Assembly: GCA_002722595.1 (NCBI GenBank)
Contig: PBMO01000039.1
Span: 1 to 38,292, forward strand
Length of the DNA stretch: 38,292 nucleotides
Reading direction: 5' to 3'
From: Methanobacteriota archaeon
Lineage (GTDB): Archaea > Thermoplasmatota > Poseidoniia > Poseidoniales > Thalassarchaeaceae
The notes under the pieces are model-generated. The model ran no database searches. It was not told where the DNA came from and saw only the letters and a program-made list of their open reading frames with translations. The position numbers and the translations under genes were made by a program. Positions 17,302 to 26,675 of the stretch are shown in pieces (the stretch's first letter is position 1; every line of letters starts with the position of its first letter).

Positions 17302-20300
17302 ATGGTAGGGCAGACTAAGGCTGCAAACCTCATGGTTTTGCTGCTTCTGATTGTCAGTTTGTCTCCTCTATTTACCCCCCCTCTTGAATCAAGTAATGAA
17401 ATCAGTAATGCCTCAAAAGCAACCATAACATGGTCGGGTTCCATGACCCTCTCTAGTGATTTTACAGTGGCAGCTGGCGACACATTGGTTATCACAGCAG
17501 GAACCACTGTTGCATTTGGTGAAGGAGTTCGACTTTACGTTGAAGGGGAACTTGATGCAACTGGAACAGCAACAAATCCAGTATTGATAACGAAATCAAC
17601 AGATGCAGTTTATCATGACGGAATTCGGTTCAATGCGACTAGTAGGGGGCGCGGTAGCGTTCTCAATCATGTAGTCGTAGAGCATGCTCAGTGGGCTATT
17701 TCAATTTATGACAGCAACCCTTCTCTCAATGATGTCACAATAAATAATGCGGATTATGTGGGCATAGATATGTTTGATAATGCAGACCCAACAATCCAAC
17801 GGCTAGTTATCAATGGCGGAGGTCAAGATGTCGCTACTCTTTGTAACAACAATCAATGGCGGTGTGGAATCGGACTTTCAATTGGGGCTAGTAGTAACCC
17901 ATTGGTGCTCGGCGCGACGTTTGAAAATTTGACATCTCGTGCAGTTAACATGTGGGGTTCATCATCAGGTTTCCTAAGGGATTTGAGCATTAGTAATGTA
18001 TCAACAGTAGGCTCTGGTTCAGGATGGATTCCCGCAGGTATTTGGGTGGAAAATAGTGTTGCTTTATTCGACAATGTTTCTATCGACAGATCAGATAATG
18101 GGATTTGGATTCAGCACAATGATCCAACTGTCAGTACCCGTCCAACATTTTGGGATACAACCGTAACCAACAGTATGTACCGAGGAGTTTTTGTTGAGCA
18201 ATATAACAAAAGTAATTTCAATACTCCATTGAATGCAGTTTTCGATAACCTTGAGGTTAGCAATTCAGGACAAATCGGTGCAAAAACTCCAGGACTCTGT
18301 TTATTTGGAATTGGAGTTAACACTAGTGGTATTGATTTACGTAATTCACGTTCTTTGAACAATGACTGTAATGGCTTCAAAGGGTATATGATTGATTCAG
18401 CTACTATTATTGATAACCTAACTTTGAGTAATAACGGTGCTACAACATCGTTCTCTCAAAACGACAGATCCGGGATGTTCATTCGAAGTGCAAATTGGGC
18501 ACCTTTGATTAGAAATCTCAGCGTTTCCAACAGTGTTGGACATGGAATTTACCTTTCTAAAGCCAGTTTACAGGGTTCGAATTGGTCCTCATCAAGTAAT
18601 AGTGGGCATGGAATTTATTTACGCGAATCACACCCAGATGTAACAGAAATTTCAGTAACGAACAACGGCCTAAATGGGTTGTATGTTTATGATTGTAGCA
18701 ACGTTGAATTGTTCGATTTATCGAGTAGTCAGAATGGCAATCAAGCCACCATACCAAAGAATGGTTTTGGTTTATATTTTGAAAAGGCAAATGATGCAAT
18801 TTCAGGTTCAAAGAATGTATCATGCACTCGTTGTTCATCTAGTAACGATGCATGGGGCGGGATATACATCAAGGATAGTATAGATTTACAATTACATGAT
18901 ATTCAAATTACTGATCCAGGCAATAGTGGCTTGGCGGTTGAGGCCGATAATGGTGGATTAACATTCACAGGCTGGATAGATTTCCATGGCTTACAGGTGC
19001 AGGCAAATCGCACAGGTCCTGTTGTCCAATTAACTGACACAGAGGCACGCATTTCTAATCTGTCATTGGGTGGTTCTCATAGCGGACTCGCATGGAATGG
19101 TGACAGTAATCAAATTACAAGTTCCCTGCAAGATTCAGTTCTTTCAGGGACAAATTGTCTTGAATTTTCAGATCTGCATTTGGTTATCGCAGATAATGTT
19201 GACATGTCGGGATGTACTGGTCAAATCAATTTCCGCGACTCTGTAGTCAACATGTCTCATTCTGTACAAGGTTCAGCAGTAACTTTCGATATGACTGGCC
19301 AACCTAGTACTCTCCGTTGGATCGATTCAGCTCCTTTGCAGAATCTGAATGTTGGCGTTGGGAGTTTGATTGATGAAATGTGGACAATGCATGTATGGGC
19401 CACTAATCAGCAGAATCATGGATTACCAAATGCAGTGGTAAATCTCTCATTCACTCAACATGAATCCAGTCAAACTCACACAATGCCCTATAGTGGGCAC
19501 ACTATATTGGGTCCATTCTCAACCCAAAAAACAGATTGGACAGGGTCAAGTTCATGGACGGATTACTGGATTGGTTGTGAATATGATGGGCAGCGTTTTG
19601 ATTCCCAATCACCTATCCCGATTCCAACTAATACAGTACCTAATTTCTCGTCTCCAGTAGTCATTTGTCAAATTCAACTATCCAATCAACCACCACTAAT
19701 TGTTTGGGACACTCCTCTGGATGAGGATTTGTTTGGTAGTGGTGCAATTGTTCATTTCAATGCAAGTCAAACATGGGATTTGGATGATGACCCTATGACA
19801 TTCACTTGGTCATCCAATATCGATGGTACAGTTGCTTCAGAGTCAATATTTTCAGTCAACGATGGAGCCGGCTTGACATTATCGGATGGCCAACATATCA
19901 TCACCCTACAAGTATGTGACAATAATGGAAATTGTGCAAACGAAAGTCGAGATATTGAGTTGCGTAATTTACCTCCAGTCATTGATATATCAACCGACCC
20001 AGAGGTCGACTTTGATGGCACCCTTCGTTTATTCAGAACTTCAGAACTACACATCAATATGACCGGAAGCACCGACCCTGAAGGAGATACAATTCTATGT
20101 GGAATAGATGTTTCATATCGTTCGGATGATGGTGCTATTGAAACGTGCCCAATGGAATGGAATTCAACCTTCCTTGATGCACCAGAAACGCTTAGTTCGT
20201 TTACTTATACAATCACAGTCACAGATGGGGTAAATACTCCAGTTGATTTGTTTTATGAAATTGAACTCGTCAATGAATTACCTCACCCGATATTTTCGAT

Positions 20301-22038
20301 AAATCGGCTTGGAAACACATCAGCATTTACAGTTCAATTAGATGCATTTGGCACATTTGATCCAGAAGGTGACAGCATCATTTACTCATGGTCCAGTAGC
20401 CTCATAGGCACTCTTGAAGATGATGGTGATGGTGTTTGGAGCGGCCGGCTACCAACTGGCACACATGAAATCCAATTGTCGGTAAGTGATGATAGGGTTG
20501 AACATCTTGGAGTTTGGGAAACAACTTCGGCAGTATTGATTGTTGAAAATTCCCCTACAACAGCAATGATTTCCAGTCACAGTGATTTCCAAACAGATTC
20601 TAGTCAATTGATTCACTTTGAGTCTGAAGGTAGTGGTGACTGGGACATTCCTTGTTCAGAGTTTGATTCAGATTGGGCCGTTGGACACATTTGTGAATCG
20701 GGACCAGTGGTTAACCCCGACAGTGTCTCTGTTCGTTGGGATTCAAGTTTGATTAATGGGGCATTGAGTACTGGTTGGGGCTTTACAACAAGATTGCCTG
20801 CGGGTAGTCAAACCATTTCATTTACAGTAGATGACGGATTTAACCCTCCATCAGTATCTAGCATTGAGGTTGATGTTTCAGAAAGTGCACCAGTACTTGT
20901 ACTGACTAGCCCAATTCAAGGTGTCGAGGTTGATAGCGACGGCCCAGTTTTGTTTGATTTCCGCGAATCTTTTGATTCAGACGGAGATAATTTTTGGGTC
21001 AATATATCCAGTGATTTAATTTCTGAAAACATAATCGAAAATGGTACTAATGAGTATTGGTATAACAGCCATCTGCCTGCTGGTGTCCATAATCTAACAT
21101 TCACACTTACAGATTCTACAGGTCTATCAAGAACTCAATACCAGACCTTGCATGTACGCCCAACTGGTCCCCATGCAGTAATATCATCTTTAGAAGAGGG
21201 TGATTACATAATCCCCGGCCAAGAAGTGGTTCTCGATGGCACACAATCGTGGGATGCCGACGATGATATCATGCAGTATCTCTGGCATGAAGTGACTTCC
21301 GAGGGTCCAACAGAGATTGCTAATGACAATTTAACAACAGATTGGTTTTCTCCAGGTCCGCATACATTCACTCTAACTGTACGCGATAAACGTGGTGTTA
21401 TTGATATGGCTTGGGTGAATATTACAGTCGGTTCATCAAATCCAATTCTCACACAGTTAGAAACCAACATACAGGAATTAGAAGGCGACGTTTCGAACAC
21501 TCTTGTTGTATCGGTTGTTCTTCAAGATCCAGATGGTACAACACAGGCAAATGGTATTGTTCAAGGGCGGATTGATTATGTTTCTAAAGAAGTTGAGTTC
21601 GAGTTGTATGATGATGGTGGTGGAGCAGATGAGTTCCCTGGAGATGGAATATTCACAGGCACAATCAAAACAAATCCTGGTTCGGAAGAAATAGCAGTAA
21701 TCAAGGTCTGGGCAATGGATGGAGATACATCTTCAACAGTTGTTCAAAAGCAACTCAATGTCAACCACGCGGCTGGTCTGCCAGGAATATTTGGGTTGAT
21801 GGAATCAACTGGCGTTATCGCTCTCGTGGCGATAATTCTGATCCTAATTCTGCTTGGTGGATTTTACAGACTAAGCAGCCAGAGAAGGTTGGCTGCAGAT
21901 TTGGAGTTAATTGAATCCTGGGGCAGTGGACTTAATTCAATTGGGGATGTTGAATTGGGCGAGGAAGAAACTGCACCTAGTGAACCAAATATGGACGCTG
22001 AAGCTCCACCTGCATTGAGCGATTTTGGAGATTCTTAA
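17302..22038 (+). CDS. 1578-aa exported surface protein: right-handed beta-helix, PKD/Ig-like domains, TM anchor
   Basis: Signal peptide MVGQTKAANLMVLLLLIVSLSPLF; beta-helix-type repeats (VGHGIYLSKASLQGSNWSSSSNSGHGIYLRESHPDVTEISVTNNGLNGLYVYDCSNVELFDLSSSQNG); PKD-like repeats (FDPEGDSIIYSWSSSLIG; WDADDDIMQYLWHEV); TM VIALVAIILILILLGGFY. Confidence 0.9.
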   Translation: MVGQTKAANLMVLLLLIVSLSPLFTPPLESSNEISNASKATITWSGSMTLSSDFTVAAGDTLVITAGTTVAFGEGVRLYVEGELDATGTATNPVLITKSTDAVYHDGIRFNATSRGRGSVLNHVVVEHAQWAISIYDSNPSLNDVTINNADYVGIDMFDNADPTIQRLVINGGGQDVATLCNNNQWRCGIGLSIGASSNPLVLGATFENLTSRAVNMWGSSSGFLRDLSISNVSTVGSGSGWIPAGIWVENSVALFDNVSIDRSDNGIWIQHNDPTVSTRPTFWDTTVTNSMYRGVFVEQYNKSNFNTPLNAVFDNLEVSNSGQIGAKTPGLCLFGIGVNTSGIDLRNSRSLNNDCNGFKGYMIDSATIIDNLTLSNNGATTSFSQNDRSGMFIRSANWAPLIRNLSVSNSVGHGIYLSKASLQGSNWSSSSNSGHGIYLRESHPDVTEISVTNNGLNGLYVYDCSNVELFDLSSSQNGNQATIPKNGFGLYFEKANDAISGSKNVSCTRCSSSNDAWGGIYIKDSIDLQLHDIQITDPGNSGLAVEADNGGLTFTGWIDFHGLQVQANRTGPVVQLTDTEARISNLSLGGSHSGLAWNGDSNQITSSLQDSVLSGTNCLEFSDLHLVIADNVDMSGCTGQINFRDSVVNMSHSVQGSAVTFDMTGQPSTLRWIDSAPLQNLNVGVGSLIDEMWTMHVWATNQQNHGLPNAVVNLSFTQHESSQTHTMPYSGHTILGPFSTQKTDWTGSSSWTDYWIGCEYDGQRFDSQSPIPIPTNTVPNFSSPVVICQIQLSNQPPLIVWDTPLDEDLFGSGAIVHFNASQTWDLDDDPMTFTWSSNIDGTVASESIFSVNDGAGLTLSDGQHIITLQVCDNNGNCANESRDIELRNLPPVIDISTDPEVDFDGTLRLFRTSELHINMTGSTDPEGDTILCGIDVSYRSDDGAIETCPMEWNSTFLDAPETLSSFTYTITVTDGVNTPVDLFYEIELVNELPHPIFSINRLGNTSAFTVQLDAFGTFDPEGDSIIYSWSSSLIGTLEDDGDGVWSGRLPTGTHEIQLSVSDDRVEHLGVWETTSAVLIVENSPTTAMISSHSDFQTDSSQLIHFESEGSGDWDIPCSEFDSDWAVGHICESGPVVNPDSVSVRWDSSLINGALSTGWGFTTRLPAGSQTISFTVDDGFNPPSVSSIEVDVSESAPVLVLTSPIQGVEVDSDGPVLFDFRESFDSDGDNFWVNISSDLISENIIENGTNEYWYNSHLPAGVHNLTFTLTDSTGLSRTQYQTLHVRPTGPHAVISSLEEGDYIIPGQEVVLDGTQSWDADDDIMQYLWHEVTSEGPTEIANDNLTTDWFSPGPHTFTLTVRDKRGVIDMAWVNITVGSSNPILTQLETNIQELEGDVSNTLVVSVVLQDPDGTTQANGIVQGRIDYVSKEVEFELYDDGGGADEFPGDGIFTGTIKTNPGSEEIAVIKVWAMDGDTSSTVVQKQLNVNHAAGLPGIFGLMESTGVIALVAIILILILLGGFYRLSSQRRLAADLELIESWGSGLNSIGDVELGEEETAPSEPNMDAEAPPALSDFGDS

Positions 22039-23312
22039 ATCCCAGTAGAATAGAATTCAGAATAACGTTCTGCGTTCAGAGCATAGGTATACTCATCCAG
22101 CACCCGCCTTCTCCCATTTTCGGCCATACTTTCCCTTGCCTCGGAATCACTCAGAATTTCATTAATTGCATTTGCTAGACTTTCTGGTTTGTTAATATCA
22201 AACAGCGCTCCAACAGTATCATCGACCATTTCGGGCAATGGTCCATCATTTACAGTTAGTACTGGTGTACCACTAGCCATGGCTTCTAGTGGTATCAATC
22301 CTTGTCCCTCATAGTATGAGGGGTAGGCGACTAAATCTGCACTTCTGAACAATTGTGCGAGTTGTTCAAATGGAAGCCCAGATTCAATAGTTACGGATTC
22401 TGAAACACCCAGTTTTTTCGCTTGACGCAATAGAGTTCTTCTCATATGCCCACGGCCCACAATTACAAGATGCGCATTTGGATTATTTTCTAACACCTTA
22501 GGCATTGCTTTCAACAAAGTTCGGTACCCTTTCCTCGCCACTAATCGTCCAACTGCAAGAATTAGTGGAGTACTTGTATTTGCAAGCCCTCCAAGAGCAT
22601 TTTCATCTGGCGCACCATACCTTTGGCGCATTTCTTCGTGTGCCAACATAGTGTCCTCATGATCTCGATCAAGAGGCACGAACATGTTTGTATCAACTCC
22701 CCATCTGACGACTTCACATTTCCAATTCTCTGGGGGGTCATACCTTGCCCTAAAATCCTCTCTAGTGGCCTCTGAATTTGCAACACAGATACTTGATTCT
22801 TGGATTGCAGCTCTCTCATATTTTGCATAATGTTTAGCAGTTAGAAGTATTGCTAAATCATTCGGATTTTTCCATACAGCGGCTTCACCATATTTTGCAG
22901 CCCTAACCATGCCATCTCTTTCTCCAAGCCATGATCCATGCAGACTCGTGACAATTGGCCCAACTGTTTCACGGACCAAGCGATATTGCTTTTCTTTCCA
23001 AGAAATCATAGGAGCATGAATGTGTACAGCATCAAATGGATCTCTCTTGTGAATTCTAAGCAATTTACGAAGTGCCCATTTCCCATAAGATACTGTGAAT
23101 GCCATAGGCAATGGCGCCCATTTCACGGAAAGAACCGATACCCCTTCTTGTTGTGGGATTCGTTTGGGATTTTTTTCAACACTTTTGTCACGACGAGTAA
23201 TCACAGTTACTCTATGCCCTTGTTTTACCAATGCCCCTGCTAAATGGAACACTGTGGACCCCATACCCCCCCATCTAGGCGGGTATTCCCCAGATAACAT
23301 TGCGATATGCAA
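22035..23312 (-). CDS. GT4-family (GT-B) glycosyltransferase
   Basis: MHIAMLSGEYPPRWGGMGSTVFHLAGALVKQGHRVTVITRR; ILAVGRLVARKGYRTLLKAMPKVLENNPNAHLVIVGRG; PSYYEGQGLIPLEAMASGTPVLT (E-x7-E motif). Translation appears to start at TTG 23312. Confidence 0.93.
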   Translation of the reverse strand: MHIAMLSGEYPPRWGGMGSTVFHLAGALVKQGHRVTVITRRDKSVEKNPKRIPQQEGVSVLSVKWAPLPMAFTVSYGKWALRKLLRIHKRDPFDAVHIHAPMISWKEKQYRLVRETVGPIVTSLHGSWLGERDGMVRAAKYGEAAVWKNPNDLAILLTAKHYAKYERAAIQESSICVANSEATREDFRARYDPPENWKCEVVRWGVDTNMFVPLDRDHEDTMLAHEEMRQRYGAPDENALGGLANTSTPLILAVGRLVARKGYRTLLKAMPKVLENNPNAHLVIVGRGHMRRTLLRQAKKLGVSESVTIESGLPFEQLAQLFRSADLVAYPSYYEGQGLIPLEAMASGTPVLTVNDGPLPEMVDDTVGALFDINKPESLANAINEILSDSEARESMAENGRRRVLDEYTYALNAERYSEFYSTGI

Positions 23313-23316
23313 GATG

Positions 23317-23330
23317 CACCCTCAGGGGTG
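23317..23330. promoter_or_regulatory. Inverted repeat CACCC-TCAG-GGGTG
   Basis: Perfect 5-bp arms, 4 nt upstream of the GT4 start codon. Confidence 0.5.
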
Positions 23331-23420
23331 GCTGGAGGCCCCTTCCTTTCAAATAATCCGCTTTAACTTCGAAACGGTTGATTCAAATCGTGGTCCCTTT
23401 TCCGCCATAGTGGGGATGCT

Positions 23421-24167
23421 ATGTCAGGGAAGCTTCCAGTACATGTTACGGTTGTAATTCCAACACGTAACGAAGAAGCCGCAATTGTGGATACAATTCG
23501 TTCAATACCGAACGATGGATGGTGTGAAAAACTCGATTTTCTAGTGGTAGACGGCAATTCAAGTGATCGCACTCGTGAATTGGCTTCAGAAGAAGGTGCA
23601 TGGGTTGTTTTGGAACCAAGAAAGGGGTATGGTCGCGCATATCGAACTGGTTTTGCATTGGCACCTGGTGAAATTATAGTAACGTTGGATGCAGATTGCA
23701 CTTATCCCGGTGAAGAAGTACCTGGTTTGGTCAGAAAGTTGGTTGAAGAGGATCTCAAATTCATCACCTGTGATCGATTGCGTCGTGCAGAGGAAGGTGC
23801 AATGTCCGGTTTACATGGTTTTGGAAATTGGGGATTGTCAGTCACAGCTCGCATGCTATTTTGGTATGGCATACATGATTCTCAGAGTGGAATGTGGGTC
23901 TTCTGGAAAGACATTATGGAAAACAAGAAAATGCGCCCTACACATGATGGGATGCCATTATCTGAGGAGATGAAAATCAATGCCCGTCGCTGTTTTGGGA
24001 AAAAGAAAGCAGTTGAGGTGAGCGTACCTTACCGTATACGAGTTGGCGATGCAGAAATCAATACTTGGGGCGATGGTTGGCTCAATTTCAGATTCCTTTT
24101 TGCAAAGCGCCTCGGTTTGAATAGAACTCGAAGTGAATGGGGTCCAGATGATAATACCCAAATGTGA
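23421..24167 (+). CDS. GT2-family glycosyltransferase (dolichyl-phosphate mannosyl/glucosyltransferase-like)
   Basis: VTVVIPTRNEEAAIVDTIRSIP...FLVVDGNSSDRTRELA...GYGRAYRTGFALAPGEIIVTLDADCTYPGEEVP: GT2/DPM1-like motifs. Confidence 0.92.
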   Translation: MSGKLPVHVTVVIPTRNEEAAIVDTIRSIPNDGWCEKLDFLVVDGNSSDRTRELASEEGAWVVLEPRKGYGRAYRTGFALAPGEIIVTLDADCTYPGEEVPGLVRKLVEEDLKFITCDRLRRAEEGAMSGLHGFGNWGLSVTARMLFWYGIHDSQSGMWVFWKDIMENKKMRPTHDGMPLSEEMKINARRCFGKKKAVEVSVPYRIRVGDAEINTWGDGWLNFRFLFAKRLGLNRTRSEWGPDDNTQM

Positions 24168-24217
24168 CAAAATGTCGCAAAATTCGTTATTGCATTAGGG
24201 CAACAGCCTTACGTGTG

Positions 24218-24236
24218 CGGGTGCCTCCGGCACCCG
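24218..24236 (+). promoter_or_regulatory. GC-rich hairpin, 8-bp stem, directly abutting a start codon
   Basis: CGGGTGCC-TCC-GGCACCCG followed immediately by ATG 24237. Confidence 0.75.
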
Positions 24237-26675
24237 ATGTCAGTCCATGGTATGGTTGTGAAGCGCGCCGCCGCCGCCTTTGTCATGCTCAGCCTTTTGC
24301 TCGCATGTATGCCTTCAGTGATTGCAGATGATGACATGGCATCTGCGACTGTTTTGACAGATGGAAGTAGTGGTACTGGTACAGTAAATGCCGACGGCGA
24401 TCAAGATGACTATTGGCGTGTTGATTTGATTAATGGTGACAAAGTATCAATCAGTGTAGATGCGACATGGGGCGCAGGTACAGGTGACGACTGTGGTTGG
24501 TGGATTTTTGGAGATACCGACCATTGGGAAGGCAAGGTTAAATTCCGCAATTCTGCAGGTGATGAATTACTAGAACGCACCATCAAAAGTGATGGTGGAC
24601 CAACATCAACATCGGTAGATATCGACCCAGCATCTACAGCTTGGGGTGGAACAGGGACTCCGAATGGAAACACCTCTTGGTACATTCAGATTCGCTCCTC
24701 TGGTACAGATTGCGAAGATGATTACGATTACACAATAACTGCAAATATCGATACAGACGACAGGGATCGAGATCAGGATACATTTCCTGATGGAAATGAT
24801 GACTGTCCCGATACCCCTGGAACATCAACCCAAGATAGAGACGGATGCATTGATGGTGATGGTGATGGTTGGTCAGATTGGGGTGACGCATTCCCAAATG
24901 AACCAACTCAGTATGCTGATCTAGACCTTGATGGTTATGGCGATAATCCAAATGGAGTCAATGGCGACCAATGCCCAATTCAGTTTGGCGATTCTCTAGA
25001 GGATCGCTTTGGTTGTCCTGATAGAGATAATGATGGTTGGTCCGATCCAGATAATTGGGGGGAATGGGGTCCAGTTTGGACAACTAACGACGGGGCAGAT
25101 GCCTTCTGGGAAGATGACACTCAGTGGTCTGATTACGATGTCGATGGTTATGGAGATAACTGGGCTAATTGGGAATGGAATGAATCACATGAGGCAATGG
25201 GTGTAGGACAATTTGTTGAAAATGCAACAACACCTGATTATTGTCCACTAGATACAGGATTTTCTTCCGAAGACAGAATGGGTTGCCCAGATACTGATTC
25301 AGATGGTTGGTCTGATCCCAGTGGTAACTGGACATGGCAATTTGATGGAGCGGATGCATTCATTGAAGATCCAACCCAACATGCAGACCGTGACCGTGAT
25401 GGCTACGGTGACAATGCAACCGGTTTGAATCCAGATCATTTCCCAGACAACCCAACACAATGGAAGGATACTGATGGCGATGGCTACGGTGATAACAACG
25501 GCCAAGGCGACTGGCAAGCCGATAATTTCACTGATGATGCGACCCAATGGGCTGACTATGACCGTGATGGCTACGGCGATAATTTGAGTGGAAATGAACC
25601 AGATTATTGCTACGATAAGCCGGGTTCCTCCATGCATGACAGGTATGGTTGTCCAGATACAGATGGTGATGGATATTCGAATCCTGATCTCGAATGGCCG
25701 GCTCACCCACAAGGATTTGCTGACGCTTTCCCTGGTGGCTTGAATGCTGATTGTGGCAATCTATGCAATACGCAATGGCATGATATTGATGGAGATGGTT
25801 ATGGGGACAATCAGGGCGATGGAGTTTGGAGACCAGATTCATGTGTCACTACATCGGGAACCAGTACCTTGGATAGGTGGGGTTGTCCAGATACAGATGG
25901 TGATGGGGCAAGCAATCCAAATATCGAGCTAGGTTGGCTACCTCACCCTGCAGGGATTGCAGATGCTTTCCCCGATGAACCCACACAATGGGAGGACACA
26001 GACGGTGATGGATTCGGTGACGAACAAACTGGATTTGAGGGTGATCGCTGCCGAGAAACCCCTGGTACAAGTCGAGGTGATAGATTTGGTTGTACAGATA
26101 CAGATGGTGACAGTTGGTCTGACCAGGGTGACAAATTCCCGCAAGACGCAACACAGTGGCAAGATGCAGACGGAGATCAATTCGGTGATAATCCTGAAGG
26201 CCACCAACCCGATAGTTGTCCAAACGCACAACCTGGACTTGGTGTATCAATTATCGATAGATTTGGTTGTCCGGATACAGATGGTGATGGATATTCTGAC
26301 GCGGATGATTTGTGGTTAGCTTCTCCAGATGGTCCAGCGGATGCGTTCCCAACAAATCGTGTCCAGTGGTCTGATATAGATGGAGATGGCTATGGTGACA
26401 ATTCAATTGGTGGGATGAGAGATGATTGTCCACAGGTTCCAGGGACCTCAACAATCGATGTCCAGGGTTGTGCTGATAGCAATGGAGATGGCTACTCTGA
26501 TGGCTATGGTGCTGTCCGTAGTCAACTGGCCCTTATGGGATCTAACCCAACATCAAGCCTACTCACTTTCGCTTGGCCTTTGTTCATTTTCTTAGTCACT
26601 TTGTTCACTGTTAAAGCATCAAAGAAAAGGGAAATTAATTCGCAATCAACGTTACTAGATGGAGGTGAATATTGA
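24237..26675 (+). CDS. Exported Ca-binding surface protein with TSP3-like DxDGDGxxD repeats and C-terminal TM
   Basis: Signal peptide MVVKRAAAAFVMLSLLLACMPSVIADD; about nine DAFPxxPTQWxDxDGDGYGDN / GCPDTDGDGxSDP units; TM LLTFAWPLFIFLVTLFTV. ORF track start 24213 is GTG inside the hairpin; ATG 24237 preferred. Confidence 0.9.
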   Translation: MSVHGMVVKRAAAAFVMLSLLLACMPSVIADDDMASATVLTDGSSGTGTVNADGDQDDYWRVDLINGDKVSISVDATWGAGTGDDCGWWIFGDTDHWEGKVKFRNSAGDELLERTIKSDGGPTSTSVDIDPASTAWGGTGTPNGNTSWYIQIRSSGTDCEDDYDYTITANIDTDDRDRDQDTFPDGNDDCPDTPGTSTQDRDGCIDGDGDGWSDWGDAFPNEPTQYADLDLDGYGDNPNGVNGDQCPIQFGDSLEDRFGCPDRDNDGWSDPDNWGEWGPVWTTNDGADAFWEDDTQWSDYDVDGYGDNWANWEWNESHEAMGVGQFVENATTPDYCPLDTGFSSEDRMGCPDTDSDGWSDPSGNWTWQFDGADAFIEDPTQHADRDRDGYGDNATGLNPDHFPDNPTQWKDTDGDGYGDNNGQGDWQADNFTDDATQWADYDRDGYGDNLSGNEPDYCYDKPGSSMHDRYGCPDTDGDGYSNPDLEWPAHPQGFADAFPGGLNADCGNLCNTQWHDIDGDGYGDNQGDGVWRPDSCVTTSGTSTLDRWGCPDTDGDGASNPNIELGWLPHPAGIADAFPDEPTQWEDTDGDGFGDEQTGFEGDRCRETPGTSRGDRFGCTDTDGDSWSDQGDKFPQDATQWQDADGDQFGDNPEGHQPDSCPNAQPGLGVSIIDRFGCPDTDGDGYSDADDLWLASPDGPADAFPTNRVQWSDIDGDGYGDNSIGGMRDDCPQVPGTSTIDVQGCADSNGDGYSDGYGAVRSQLALMGSNPTSSLLTFAWPLFIFLVTLFTVKASKKREINSQSTLLDGGEY
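24760..26510 (+). repeat. Tandem TSP3-like super-repeat coding region
   Basis: Recurrent (W)xDxDGDGYGDN...PDxCPxxxGTSxxDRxGCPDTDGDGxS...DAFPxxPTQW units, about 40-75 aa each. Confidence 0.85.
26661..26668 (+). promoter_or_regulatory. Strong Shine-Dalgarno-like sequence GGAGGTGA
   Basis: 6 nt upstream of ATG 26675, inside the 3' end of the preceding CDS; ATG overlaps the upstream TGA (TGATG). Confidence 0.75.

Noticed and set aside
24218-24236. Hairpin as intrinsic terminator of the GT2 gene
   Set aside because: No T-run follows; it directly abuts ATG 24237, and similar hairpins occur in divergent spacers with no upstream same-strand gene.
25299-26250. Several minus-strand ORFs over the TSP3 repeat region (104-137 aa)
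   Set aside because: Same repeat-antisense artefact; overlaps a well-supported plus-strand CDS.
24770-26510. Could the regularly spaced GATGGNGATGG repeats be a CRISPR-like array?
   Set aside because: Repeats are in frame, degenerate at the DNA level, and encode conserved DxDGDG Ca-binding motifs.
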